Assembly (NCBI GenBank): GCA_036506795.1
Contig: DASXRC010000250.1
Span: 1-52,029 of the forward strand
Reading direction: 5' to 3'
Source: DASXRC01 sp036506795
Lineage (GTDB): Bacteria; Actinomycetota; Actinomycetes; Mycobacteriales; Micromonosporaceae
DNA length: 52,029 nt
Position 1 is the first letter of the stretch, and the number at the start of each line of letters is the position of its first letter. Made by a program: the position numbers and the translations under genes. This document shows positions 1 to 7,723 of the stretch, in pieces. Under the pieces are notes generated by a model that did not search any database, was not told the DNA's origin, and worked only from the letters and a program-made list of their open reading frames with translations.

Positions 1-433
1 CGCTGCTGGGGCGGGGAATGCCGAGGTGTGTCTCGCGTAGTTCGTCCATGTAGTCGGCCCACATCTCGGGGCCGCCGTGTTCAAGGAGTTCGGCGCGGAC
101 TCGCAGCGCCCGCGTGGTTGGGCGGTGCCGGAGTCCCCAGGCGCCGAGTTGCGCGAAGACCGGGACGAGTTGGATGGCCTGCTCGGTGAGGCTGTACGTG
201 GCCTTCTGCCCGGGCCGGGCATCGTCGCGGGTGAGCAGGTCGTCGCGTACCAACCGCTTGAGCCGGTCGGCGAGGATGTTCGACGCGATCCCCTCTTCGG
301 AGCCTGCGTGCAGCTCGCGGAAGTGACGGCGGTTGCCGAACATGACGTCGCGCAGCACGAGCAGGCTCCACCGGTCGCCGAACGCTTCGACCGCAGCGTT
401 GATCGGGCATCCCGATCGCGGCGCCTCCGCCAC
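1..433 (-). CDS. HxlR-family transcriptional regulator (3' end cut by window edge)
   Basis: Winged-helix repressor/activator of the HxlR (MarR-like) family. The translation opens VAEAPRSGCPINAAVEAFGD, the family's N-terminal cysteine followed by the 'hAlxxhGdrWslLvLRDlMFG' helix, and continues with the 'RHFRELHAGSEEGIASNILADRL' recognition-helix region (shown in part: SEEGIASNILADRL). The GTG at 431-433 is chosen because a strong AGGGGGA ribosome site lies six bases upstream and because an ATG nearby is out of frame. The reading frame is still open at base 1, after about 144 codons, so only the last few residues are missing. It is divergent from a reductase relic at 546-795, and the shared spacer holds repeated TTGC-containing sites, which fits autoregulation. 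HxlR proteins usually sense reactive electrophiles or redox stress; the ligand here is unknown. Confidence 0.88.
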   Translation of the reverse strand, partial: MAEAPRSGCPINAAVEAFGDRWSLLVLRDVMFGNRRHFRELHAGSEEGIASNILADRLKRLVRDDLLTRDDARPGQKATYSLTEQAIQLVPVFAQLGAWGLRHRPTTRALRVRAELLEHGGPEMWADYMDELRETHLGIPRPSS

Positions 434-454
434 GCCGTCCCCCTCATTCCGATG

Positions 455-506
455 AACTGCTTGCAAAGTACCACCAGTGGCGGTACGGTCAGGAACAACT
501 GCTTGC
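455..506. promoter_or_regulatory. Repeated AACTGCTTGC sites in divergent promoter, probable HxlR operator
   Basis: The 10-base word AACTGCTTGC occurs at 455-464 and again at 497-506, each followed by an A/G-A-A. The left copy runs on as TTGCAAAGTACC, resembling the TTGCAAAGTA-type sites bound by HxlR-family proteins. The sites sit between the divergent HxlR gene and the reductase relic. The assignment as operator is inference from position and sequence. Confidence 0.45.
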
Positions 507-545
507 GAACTGCAACCGGAATCGACGCCAACCGCGGAGGTTGCG

Positions 546-795
546 ATGAGCGAAGACACCCGCCAACAGCCGCACGATGGCCGACCGGCACGGCACACTG
601 GCCTGGATGCCGGCCGACGACTACCTGAACACAGGAGTCGTCGACGAGTTGCGCCTGCACCTCGTGCCCATCCCCCTGGGCGCCGGCGTCCGCCTCTTCA
701 CCCGCGACCAGCAGCCGGCCGCGTTCGCGCTGCTGCCCGGCGTCGCGGAGGACGCGGGCGTCGTCCATCTCCGGTACGGCTTCAACGCTGTCTGA
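546..795 (+). pseudogene. Dihydrofolate-reductase-like (RibD C-terminal) gene remnant
   Basis: From 577 the frame encodes 72 residues including DYLNTGVVDELRLHLVPIPL and then GAGVRLF, the C-terminal signature of the RibD_C/dihydrofolate-reductase-like family, in which full-length proteins are about 180-200 residues. The N-terminal nucleotide-binding half is absent. An ATG at 546 with a GGAGG-type ribosome site begins a short peptide (MSEDTRQQPHDG) in a different frame, which looks like a surviving 5' end joined to the 3' end by an internal deletion. It is divergent from the HxlR gene, a common arrangement for such reductases. I read it as a deletion-derived pseudogene. Confidence 0.6.
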
Positions 796-808
796 TCACA
801 CGTGAAAG

Positions 809-1678
809 GTGACGACGGTGGCCGAACGATTGATCGAGGCCAACGGTGTCCAGCTGTCCACAGAGTCGTTCGGCGATCCCGCTGATCCACCCATCCTGCT
901 CGTGATGGGCCTCGGCGCGTCGATGCTCTGGTGGGAGGAGGGCTTCTGCCGAATGCTCGCCGACGCCGGGCGGTTCGTGATCCGGTACGACCATCGAGAC
1001 ACTGGCCGCTCGGTCACGTACGAGCCGGGCCGTCCCGGGTATACCGGCGCCGACCTGGTCGCTGACGCGGTCGGGGTTCTGGACGCCTATGGCATCCAGG
1101 AAGCGCACGTTGTCGGCGTCTCCGCGGGCGGAGCGTTCGCGCAGCTGCTCGCGCTCGACTATCCCGATCGCGTTCGTTCGCTCGTCCTCATCAGCACCTC
1201 CCCGGTGACGTCTGGTGACCGCGGGCTTCCGCCGCCGACCGCGCAGTTCGTACGGTTCGTAACCGACACCGAGGTCGACTGGTCGAGCACCAACTCGGTG
1301 GTCGATTACCTGGTGGACTACTCGCGGGTGCTCGCCGGAGGGCAGCGCCCGTTCGACGAGGCCGCGGTCCGCGAACTCGTCCGCCGCGACGTCGAGCGCG
1401 CCCGTGACTTCGCGGCTGCGCGGAACCACGACGTCCTACCGGAGGGCGGGCAGTCAACCCGGCCCCTGTCCTCGATCACCGCGCCCACGCTCGTCATCCA
1501 CGGCACCGCGGATCCGATGTTTCCGTTCGAGCACGGCGAGGCGCTGATTGACAAGATCCCCGGCGCAACGTTGCTGGCGCTGCCGGGCGCCGGCCACGGT
1601 GTCGAGCGCACCGACTGGCAGACAATCGTCCGCGCGATCGTCGCGCATACCGCCCGAAGCGACCAGGTGAGTCCATGA
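809..1678 (+). CDS. alpha/beta hydrolase
   Basis: Cytoplasmic alpha/beta-hydrolase-fold protein, 289 residues, the normal length for the family. The oxyanion strand ILLVMGLGASMLWWEEGF, nucleophile elbow GVSAGG (Ser105), acid in HGTADP (Asp235) and the GHG histidine (His263) form a complete catalytic triad. The RYDHRDTGRS motif is typical of the group that includes aclacinomycin methylesterase-like and ester/peroxidase-type hydrolases, so an ester or lactone substrate is likely but not defined. The GTG at 809 is the longest start; a GTG at 818 has a better-spaced AAAGGTGA ribosome site and may be the true one. It follows the reductase relic by 13 bases and is followed by a convergent gene. Confidence 0.88.
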   Translation: MTTVAERLIEANGVQLSTESFGDPADPPILLVMGLGASMLWWEEGFCRMLADAGRFVIRYDHRDTGRSVTYEPGRPGYTGADLVADAVGVLDAYGIQEAHVVGVSAGGAFAQLLALDYPDRVRSLVLISTSPVTSGDRGLPPPTAQFVRFVTDTEVDWSSTNSVVDYLVDYSRVLAGGQRPFDEAAVRELVRRDVERARDFAAARNHDVLPEGGQSTRPLSSITAPTLVIHGTADPMFPFEHGEALIDKIPGATLLALPGAGHGVERTDWQTIVRAIVAHTARSDQVSP

Positions 1679-1807
1679 GCCGGCGGTTCTAAAGAATCAA
1701 GCGTCCGTCGCTCACCGTCCGCCAGCCTCGAGGAAGAGGACAGCCGGTGCGCGCGTCGACGTCAACGGCGGCCACCGAGTGACCACAACGGGTTCTTATC
1801 ACCGACG

Positions 1808-2344
1808 CTAGCGGGTGTCCTTGCCCCACCAGGGAAACAGCCGTGGCAGGTCGGTAAGTCCGGGCGAGGGTGGCAATGGGCTTTCGCCGTCGTCGCCGCT
1901 CCATCGGCGCCGGTACTGGTCGGGGATGTCGCCCCAGCCCCAGTAGGGCATCGGCTGATCAGGCACGATGCCCAGTTGTTCGTCGGGGTCGATGCGCGCC
2001 GGGCCGACCGTGCACAGGTGCGCCCAGTCGTCGCCGAGGTCGAAGACGTAGGCGAACTGCTCGCCGGCCTTGAGACGGCCGAGGGTGACCTTGTCGCCGT
2101 CGAGCATGCCGTCGGGTTGTTCACCGTCCCACCAGCGCAGTGGGCTGATCGTGGTCTGGTCGGCGAGGGTAAATATGTGCAGGTGGGCGCGGTCCCAGCG
2201 GCCGAACGCGTCGTCGATCGCGGTGGCCAGCTGACGGAAGGTGTGGCTGCGGTTGGCGGCGAAGGTGCGGCCCGGTCGTGGCCAATAGTCCTCGCCGTGA
2301 CCGGAGACGAGGTCGACTTGGATGGACAACCACGTTCGGGCCAT
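1808..2344 (-). CDS. plasmid pRiA4b ORF-3-like protein
   Basis: 178 residues matching the pRiA4b ORF-3 family (PF07929), recognised from the N-terminal 'TFRQLATAIDDAFGRWDRAHLH' region (HTFRQLATAIDDAFG then HLHIF), the central YVFDLGDDWAH and the C-terminal PYWGWGDIPDQY. The family is a small alpha/beta fold found on plasmids, within IS1096-type elements and as stand-alone chromosomal genes. Its function is not established; a role in mobile DNA has been proposed only from context. The start is the ATG at 2342-2344 with a short GGA-rich leader. No transposase is nearby, so this is probably a stand-alone copy, although it borders a stretch with two gene relics (2526-2935). Confidence 0.8.
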   Translation of the reverse strand: MARTWLSIQVDLVSGHGEDYWPRPGRTFAANRSHTFRQLATAIDDAFGRWDRAHLHIFTLADQTTISPLRWWDGEQPDGMLDGDKVTLGRLKAGEQFAYVFDLGDDWAHLCTVGPARIDPDEQLGIVPDQPMPYWGWGDIPDQYRRRWSGDDGESPLPPSPGLTDLPRLFPWWGKDTR

Positions 2345-2525
2345 GCCAGGTCCTCTCGATGGGGCGCCTCAAGCTGAGGCGGCGCTCCGCGGCTACGCCA
2401 TAGGTTGTATCAGCCTGCGGAGGCCCATCCGGTGGGCGACCCCGTCTCCGAAAGCCATGAAGATCGCCAGGCGGTGCCACGTCGAGTTGGCAAGCTCATA
2501 GCGGTGCCGGCGAGGCTGACCATGA

Positions 2526-2777
2526 GTCGTTTGGCTTCGGCCGGAGTGCCACGGCCCCGCCCTGCCTGGGACTCGACCTCCCGTCACCGAGTCGCCTGTA
2601 GCGCACGAGAACGTCGCGGACTTCTCCGCCGAACGTGACGTCGTCCTCGTGTTCGTCCTGAAGAAGAACCTGCCCGCGGGAGGCGGCCAAGCCTCGGGGC
2701 TCGCCAAGATCCTCGACCAGTGGGCACACGACCACCCTGAGCCATACCTCGGCCCTCATTGGCCGTCAACGGACTGA
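2526..2777 (+). pseudogene. Unidentified protein-like C-terminal fragment
   Basis: An open frame of 83 codons with no plausible start codon ends in TGA at 2775-2777. Its last 50 residues look like real protein rather than a GC-rich shadow: VADFSAERDVVLVFVLKKN followed by LAKILDQWAHDHPEPYLG. Most of the upstream part is proline- and arginine-rich and not convincing. I do not recognise the family. With the permease tail directly after it, it is best read as debris of a deleted gene. Confidence 0.3.
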
Positions 2778-2935
2778 CAGATTGGCTCGGGGCGCTCCGC
2801 GGAGCGTCGCGGGCACCGTCGGCGCCGGCCGTTCGCGATCTCCCGATCTTCATGGCGGCACCGTGCCTGATCGTCTTCCTCATCCTGCAACGCAGCTACG
2901 TCCAGGGCTTCCTCTCCGGCGCACGGCGTGGCTAG
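2762..2935 (+). pseudogene. Carbohydrate ABC-transporter permease C-terminal remnant
   Basis: The frame ending in TAG at 2933-2935 encodes a membrane helix FMAAPCLIVFLILQRSYVQG and then FLSGARRG. This reproduces the C-terminus of MalG-type sugar ABC permeases, where a final helix ends in 'LLQRYFVQGLxxGAVKG'. Only about 55 residues of the usual 270-300 remain and no start codon or upstream domains are present. It abuts, tail to tail, a zinc alcohol dehydrogenase of the polyol/sugar type, so a sugar-use operon may once have stood here. The identification rests on the tail motif alone. Confidence 0.5.
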
Positions 2936-2947
2936 GACGAGGCGTGG

Positions 2948-3949
2948 CTACGGAAGTATCACCGTCTTGACGCCCTCACGAGCGGCGGCGGTTGTGAACG
3001 CCGCGGCCGCGTCTGCGAGCCCGTACCGGTGGGTCACCAAGCTGTCCACGTCGACCAGCCCATCGGCGAGCAGGCGCAGTGCCCGCGAGTACGGGTCGCG
3101 CATCCGCCGCACCAGGACGAGCGTCAGGCCCTTGCGCCGGGCCAGTGAGGCCGGGAACGTCGTGGTGTCCGGGTGCGGGATCCCGGCGAGCACCACCCGC
3201 CCACCGGGCCGCACCAACCGCATCGCTGTCGTGACGGCGTCGTCGGTGCCGGCCAGCTCGAACGCCACGTCGACGCCGCCCGGCGCCGCCGCGTCGTGTA
3301 GCACGGCGTCGAGGTCGTCGCCCGGGCCGATGGCCGGGCCGAGGCCGTAGGAGGCCGCGACGGCCCGTCGATGCGCCAGCGGCTCGACCGCCACCACCGG
3401 TCCGGCACCGCCCGCTCGGGCTACCTGCGCGAGCATCAGTCCGATCGGTCCACACCCTACGGTCGCGGCCGAAGCACCCAGCCGGAGGTGCCCGAGGTCG
3501 AACGCGTGCAGCGCGACGCCGAGCGGCTCGAGCAATGCGACCGCCTCGTCGGAGAGCCCGTCCGGCACCGGGTGCAGCAGACGAGTGGGCCACGCGAGGA
3601 ACTCCCGCAACGCGCCGTCGCAGGAGCCGTGCCCGGCGAACCGCACCGTCGGGCACAGGTTGTGGTTCCCCTCCCGACACCGGTCACACGCGCTGCACGG
3701 GATCGCCGGGTCGGCCGCGACCCGGCGGCCGACCAAAGGTCCACTCTCGACAATGCCGCCGAACTCGTGGCCGGGGACAAGGGGCCTGGTCAGAGTGGCA
3801 TCCCCGATTCCCCCGTCGGCGAACCAGTGCAGGTCGGACCCGCACACCCCGACCGCGGTAACCCGGACGATGCTCTCGTCGGGTCCTGCTACCGGCGGCT
3901 CTGCCTCGCCGACCCGCAGGTCACCGGGGCCGTGCAGCCGCACCTCCAT
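2948..3949 (-). CDS. zinc-binding alcohol dehydrogenase (polyol/sorbitol dehydrogenase-like)
   Basis: Medium-chain dehydrogenase of 333 residues, oxidising a polyol or secondary alcohol with NAD(P). Catalytic-zinc ligands are Cys36 (VCGSDLHW) and the His61-Glu62 pair (GHE); the structural zinc is held by Cys85, Cys88, Cys91 and Cys99. A Rossmann core carries VGCGPIGLM. GSDLHW and the GHEFGG block resemble sorbitol, threonine and L-idonate dehydrogenases; the exact substrate is not determined. The ATG at 3949 opens with MEVRLHGPGDLRV, the family start, although the frame is open far upstream into the next gene's antisense. The next upstream gene on this strand ends 80 bases away. A sugar permease relic lies tail to tail just past its stop. 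Confidence 0.88.
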   Translation of the reverse strand: MEVRLHGPGDLRVGEAEPPVAGPDESIVRVTAVGVCGSDLHWFADGGIGDATLTRPLVPGHEFGGIVESGPLVGRRVAADPAIPCSACDRCREGNHNLCPTVRFAGHGSCDGALREFLAWPTRLLHPVPDGLSDEAVALLEPLGVALHAFDLGHLRLGASAATVGCGPIGLMLAQVARAGGAGPVVAVEPLAHRRAVAASYGLGPAIGPGDDLDAVLHDAAAPGGVDVAFELAGTDDAVTTAMRLVRPGGRVVLAGIPHPDTTTFPASLARRKGLTLVLVRRMRDPYSRALRLLADGLVDVDSLVTHRYGLADAAAAFTTAAAREGVKTVILP

Positions 3950-4029
3950 CACGGTCCCGTTCCTATCACGCGACGGCAACGAGTCGGGGATGCACAGCAC
4001 GAAGTGGTCGTCTCGGCGGCTGATGTCCC

Positions 4030-5295
4030 CTAGTCTCCGGACTGGTGCGGCGGTGTCGGCCGTTCGGTGTCGAGCACGGCGACGAGGCCGTCGGCGAAGG
4101 TCCGCCGCCAGCCGACGTAGTCGTGCGCCCCGGTGTACTCGGCGTAGGTCACCCGGTAGCCGCGCTCGACAAGGACGTCGCGGAGGCGACGGTTGACGGT
4201 CACCTGATCCAGGCCGTCGCCGCGCGGGCTGCTGGTTTCCCGGTCGCCGACGTCCAAGTAGAACCGCACCGGCAGGGCCGGACGCTCGGCGTACGCGCGG
4301 ATCAGCCACTGCGGTTCCGCGGTGGGAGACGCTGGCCACCAGAAGCTGCCGGACTGGGCGATGACGCCGCCGAAGAGGTCGGGCGCGACCAGCCCGAGGT
4401 ACGCGGCGGCCAGGCCACCCAGCGACGATCCGGCGACGACCCTGCGTCGGGGGTCGGCGCTGAGGTCCCAGCGGCGGTACGCCCAGGGCAGCAGCTCCCG
4501 CGTCACGAAGCGCCGGATCGCGTTCCCTGGCCGGAGCTCGCGGAACCGGCGCCCACCGCTGGGGGTGTGGACGAACAATGCCATGGTGGGCGGGATCCGC
4601 CCGGCGGCGATCAGATTGTCCAATGTGGTCGGAATCCGCAGCACGGTCCGTGACAGGTAACCGTCGAAAACAACCAGCAGCCCCAGACCGTCGGCCGCGG
4701 CGCCGGCGGGTCGGTAGACGCCGACCCGGCGCCGTCCCCCAAGCGCCACCGTCCGCAGGTCGGCCGTCATCAACGTCCCACGCGGGACGCCGGGCCGCGG
4801 GACGCTCCACGGCTCGCCCGGAGCGGCCGGCAACTCCAGCAACGACGCCCAGCACGCACGGTCGTTCGGGTCGCTCCGATCCGGCGGGAACCGGAACGGC
4901 CGGCGGTTGAGCCCGTCCACATGAGTCGGCCCCACCTCATCTGGCGAGGTCGGGATGCCGTCGCCGCCGTGCCGCAGGTAGTAGAGCGTCCGCAGATCGA
5001 CGGGCAGCCGCTGCGAGCCGTACCACAGGTCGGTCCCCGCAATGCGCTGTAGTTCGACCTCGACGCCCCAGCCGGTCGCGGTGCGCGCGGCCCGGCCCCG
5101 CCACACGAACGTGACAAGTGCGGACCCGTCACGGACCGCCTCCACCAACGGTGTCCCCAAAGCGGTGACCTCGCGCCAGAAGCCGTCAACCACCGCTGCC
5201 TCGCGACCAGGCAAATCGCGGAGCAAGCGCGCGATGCGGGGACTGACTTCCGTCATTTCTATTCGGGATGGGTCATTCGGCTCGGCGGTCACCAT
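4030..5295 (-). CDS. enterochelin esterase-like alpha/beta hydrolase (Fes/IroD family)
   Basis: 421 residues with the two-part layout of enterochelin esterases: an N-terminal beta-sandwich (about residues 30-160, with WRG and LWYGSQRLP motifs) and a C-terminal esterase_D-type hydrolase. The nucleophile is Ser291 in GSSLGG, the acid is in the LDVGDRE stretch (about 348-351) and the histidine is His391 in GAHDYVGW. Such enzymes hydrolyse ferric-siderophore trilactones in the cytoplasm to release iron. No siderophore transporter or biosynthesis gene is in the window, so the substrate could be another polyester. The ATG at 5295 has a weak ribosome site; an internal ATG at residue 14 is an alternative start. 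Confidence 0.85.
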   Translation of the reverse strand: MVTAEPNDPSRIEMTEVSPRIARLLRDLPGREAAVVDGFWREVTALGTPLVEAVRDGSALVTFVWRGRAARTATGWGVEVELQRIAGTDLWYGSQRLPVDLRTLYYLRHGGDGIPTSPDEVGPTHVDGLNRRPFRFPPDRSDPNDRACWASLLELPAAPGEPWSVPRPGVPRGTLMTADLRTVALGGRRRVGVYRPAGAAADGLGLLVVFDGYLSRTVLRIPTTLDNLIAAGRIPPTMALFVHTPSGGRRFRELRPGNAIRRFVTRELLPWAYRRWDLSADPRRRVVAGSSLGGLAAAYLGLVAPDLFGGVIAQSGSFWWPASPTAEPQWLIRAYAERPALPVRFYLDVGDRETSSPRGDGLDQVTVNRRLRDVLVERGYRVTYAEYTGAHDYVGWRRTFADGLVAVLDTERPTPPHQSGD

Positions 5296-5366
5296 CTTCG
5301 TGGTCAGTGTGCACCGAGCAGCGAGTTCACCTCAACGCCCGCCTGTCCGCGGGTAGGCGCCCACGA

Positions 5367-6155
5367 TCAGCGGCGGTAGCGAGTGGCCACCCACTCGTCG
5401 TTGAGCCGGATTGACCCGCCTTCCTGGCGCAGCCAGGGATGCAGGGCGCGCGGCAAGTCCGGCTTCAGCACCAGGGCCGCGAAGTTGTTGGTCTGCTTTG
5501 GCGCGCACGTCTCCAGCAGCTTCAAGGCCGGCTGGGCCAGGCGAACGGCCCGGTAGAGCGCCTTGTTCCGGCGCTTGCGCAGCTGAGTCCACGGCACGCG
5601 CATCCGGTGGAAGAACCGAAACTCGTGCCGCGCATGCGGCGCGTGACAGCTGACGGTCTTGATGATCTCCTGTTCCGTGAACCGGTAGACGTAATTGGGG
5701 ATGGAGGTGTTGCTCACGCCGCCATGGTGGCACCGGTTGCAGAAGACGCCCGCGTGCTCGTACTCCTGTCCGATGTGGAGCCGCACCCCGAGGCGCGTCG
5801 TGATGCTGTCGTAGGGCTCGAAGAGCAGCAGCCCCTTTCGGGCTACGCGGTACATCTCGAGTAGACCCCTGTGCGGCGAGTAGCAGTGGTGCAGGCCGGA
5901 GTGCACCAGACAGAAGTCGAACGACCCGTCGGCGAAGGAGAGCCGCTCGACGTCCTGGTAGGACCACGTGTACGGCGTGAAGTCCTGGTTCTCGGCTCGC
6001 GAGTCGATGTTGGAGATGACGACGTCCCGGAAGCCGCTCCTGAGCAGGACGGCCTTGTCGGTCTGACCGCCGCAGACGACCAGCACCTTCATCGCGGTGT
6101 CCAGGACGCCTGCCCGCAGCAGCTGGGCGATCACCTCGTCGTAGAAGTCTTGCAT
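5367..6155 (-). CDS. class I SAM-dependent methyltransferase
   Basis: 262 residues. A methyltransferase-11-type Rossmann core is visible: motif I at about residues 24-38 (VLVVCGGQTDKAVLL), an acidic ribose-binding residue at Asp51 (ISNIDSR), and FDFCLVHSGLHHCYSPHRGL as the motif IV/post-IV region, followed by an EMYRV...GLLLFEPYDS strand. The mid-protein CNRCHH cluster could bind a metal. The start is secure because GGAGGAGATCG precedes the ATG. The long basic C-terminal half (about residues 165-262) is unusual for a minimal methyltransferase. Similar proteins occur in glycan and lipid gene clusters, but the acceptor cannot be told here. It is a single gene with about 70 bases on either side. 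Confidence 0.8.
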   Translation of the reverse strand: MQDFYDEVIAQLLRAGVLDTAMKVLVVCGGQTDKAVLLRSGFRDVVISNIDSRAENQDFTPYTWSYQDVERLSFADGSFDFCLVHSGLHHCYSPHRGLLEMYRVARKGLLLFEPYDSITTRLGVRLHIGQEYEHAGVFCNRCHHGGVSNTSIPNYVYRFTEQEIIKTVSCHAPHARHEFRFFHRMRVPWTQLRKRRNKALYRAVRLAQPALKLLETCAPKQTNNFAALVLKPDLPRALHPWLRQEGGSIRLNDEWVATRYRR

Positions 6156-6221
6156 CGATCTCCTCCTGTCGCGCCGCCCGCCGATCCTGGACGCAGCGTC
6201 AGGATCGGTGGGGCGCGGAGG

Positions 6222-6500
6222 CTATCCGGCGGGCCCGGCCGGTACGCCAGCGGACGCGCGGCTGCCGAGGAAGTAGGTCACGCCGACGCCGACGATTGCC
6301 AGCACTACCTGCAGCGCGATCTCCTTGGGCCCGTACTGGCGGTCGTCGCCGAAGATGGCGGCCAACACGGCCGCGACCAGCGCGCCGGCGGTGGCGAGCA
6401 CCGGCGACAGCCACATCGCCCTGGGCTGCCTACCGCGCAGAGCGAACCCTCCGATCAGGCCAATGACCACGCCGACGATGACCGCGTAGAGGAAGTTCAT
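6222..6500 (-). CDS. small integral membrane protein
   Basis: 92 residues with three hydrophobic helices: MNFLYAVIVGVVIGLIGGFA, then WLSPVLATAGALVAAVLAAIF, then ALQVVLAIVGVGVTYFLG. The glycine-zipper character and size recall the transglycosylase-associated (GlsB/YeaQ/YmgE) group, though I cannot confirm it. The ATG at 6500 is chosen because helix 1 begins immediately and a GAGG lies about ten bases upstream; the frame is open for 26 codons more. It is followed by the methyltransferase gene 66 bases on. Function unknown. Confidence 0.7.
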   Translation of the reverse strand: MNFLYAVIVGVVIGLIGGFALRGRQPRAMWLSPVLATAGALVAAVLAAIFGDDRQYGPKEIALQVVLAIVGVGVTYFLGSRASAGVPAGPAG

Positions 6501-6984
6501 GTCGAGTGCTGCCTCGCTCTCTTGTCGTTGACGTGCGGATGACCCCGTAGGTCTCCCAGGTTTCTCGGCCGATGTCAATGCCCGGCCGCCGGGTCGGCCC
6601 GCGAGATCGGATCGGGCGGCCGCCGGGCGCCGCCGGGCGCCCTGTCAAGTGAGAGCCGAGACGCGGGAGAGGAGGTGCCCGCCACGCGTCGGCGGACGAG
6701 GCCCCGTTGCAGTTCGCGGTGATCGTCGAGGACGGCGTCTGACTGGCGCATGACACCCTCCGTTCGGTCACGCGTGATCGGCGTAGCGCCTCAAGCGTAT
6801 GGGCCTCGGTGCGGCCACCACGCCGGAACTCGACAACCCGTCAGGGGTGTGCGAGATCGAGAGTCGTGCTGCCGGACAGCTCGGCGCGAGCGTCACAGCT
6901 TTGTAAGCGTCGTCTCGGTGGCACGGGTGTGTTCTGGGGTCATGGCACGGCGCGGAGGGCGCCGGCCCTGACACAGGAGGACAG
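6501..6984. other. Intergenic region between divergent genes
   Basis: 484 bases without a convincing gene. It must contain the promoters of the membrane protein on the minus strand and of the secreted protein at 6985. One short plus-strand frame ends with ADEAPLQFAVIVEDGV at about 6742 and may be a fragment of an old gene, but it has an in-frame stop only about 100 bases upstream and no start. Confidence 0.4.
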
Positions 6985-7440
6985 ATGGGTAAATCTAAGA
7001 TCCGGCCACGGATGCTGACAGTCGCGATCGGTCTCGCCGTGGCCGCAGTGGGGGTCGCGACGCCTGCGTTCGCGGGAGTCGGCGGGCCCGCCTTCTACGT
7101 GGACGGAACGCTCTACCGCACCGTGGGCACTCCCACCGACCTGTCCGGCACCGGCGCGCCAGCGCAGGCCTGGGACATCATCTACGAGTTCGGAGGAGTG
7201 CAACTCAACGTGGCGCAGGCGGCCCCGGGCGAGCCCGACTACAACGGCGGCCGCTGGATGGTGCACGCGCTGACGTTCCCTTCCGGCTACGCGGCGGCGG
7301 TCGCCGACGGCGACCTTGACGGTAACGGCGTGCTGGACTCAGCCGAAGAGGTGCAAGCGGCCCTCGCCGCCGGAAGCGCAACCGATGCCGGCGTCGTCAA
7401 GCAGTTCGAATGTCCCGCCATCCCCATTCCGAACAACTGA
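6985..7440 (+). CDS. secreted protein with a single EF-hand calcium loop
   Basis: 151 residues. The N-terminus is a clear signal peptide (positive start, hydrophobic core LTVAIGLAVAAVGVA, likely cleavage after ATPAFA at residue 30). The mature part is acidic and hydrophobic, with YVDGTLYRTVGTPTDL and WDIIYEFGG stretches. Residues 110-121 (DLDGNGVLDSAE) match the canonical EF-hand loop DxDxNGxLxxxE with acidic or Asn residues at 1, 3, 5, 9 and 12, so calcium binding is likely. The ATG follows GGAGGACAG, a near-ideal ribosome site. A strong hairpin follows the stop. I do not recognise the family; an extracellular or spore-coat role is possible but unproven. Confidence 0.82.
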   Translation: MGKSKIRPRMLTVAIGLAVAAVGVATPAFAGVGGPAFYVDGTLYRTVGTPTDLSGTGAPAQAWDIIYEFGGVQLNVAQAAPGEPDYNGGRWMVHALTFPSGYAAAVADGDLDGNGVLDSAEEVQAALAAGSATDAGVVKQFECPAIPIPNN

Positions 7441-7461
7441 GCGCCCCGGTCCGGGCCGGCT

Positions 7462-7493
7462 GGCCGCTCCCCCGCCCGTCGGTGGGAGCGGCC
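7462..7493 (+). terminator. Strong hairpin terminator after the secreted EF-hand gene
   Basis: GGCCGCTCCC at 7462-7471 and GGGAGCGGCC at 7484-7493 form a perfect 10-bp stem with a 12-base loop, 21 bases after the stop codon at 7440. No T-run follows, which is common for actinobacterial terminators. Confidence 0.65.
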
Positions 7494-7723
7494 GGCCGCC
7501 GGCGCCCTTTGTGTCGCGCTTGAGTTGCGACGGCCGCGGCGTCGCCACGTTCGGCCTCACCGCTTCGCCCATGCCGAGCGACCCAACCACGGCAGTGTGT
7601 CGATTCCCAAGGCACCCATTCGTCGTACCAACGGAGAAGACTCGGGGTGCTGCCCGATGAGATTCGGTGCGACGGACGGTCTTACCCTGGCGCACCGTCG
7701 AAGAGGATCGGAAGGATGAGGGC

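Noticed and set aside
1689..1904. Minus-strand ORF ending in GWRTVSDGRLIL
   Set aside because: The tail looks protein-like, but the upstream half is antisense or out of frame with the pRiA4b-like gene and no start is credible; too weak to call.
1808..2935. Region around the pRiA4b-like gene considered as an insertion sequence
   Set aside because: No inverted repeats, target duplication or transposase were found around it.
4031..4855. Extension of the zinc alcohol dehydrogenase frame upstream of its ATG
   Set aside because: It overlaps the enterochelin-esterase-like gene in another frame and lacks any family similarity; the family start is at 3949.
6641..6742. Short plus-strand tail ADEAPLQFAVIVEDGV
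   Set aside because: No start codon, with an in-frame stop shortly upstream; not recognised as a family.
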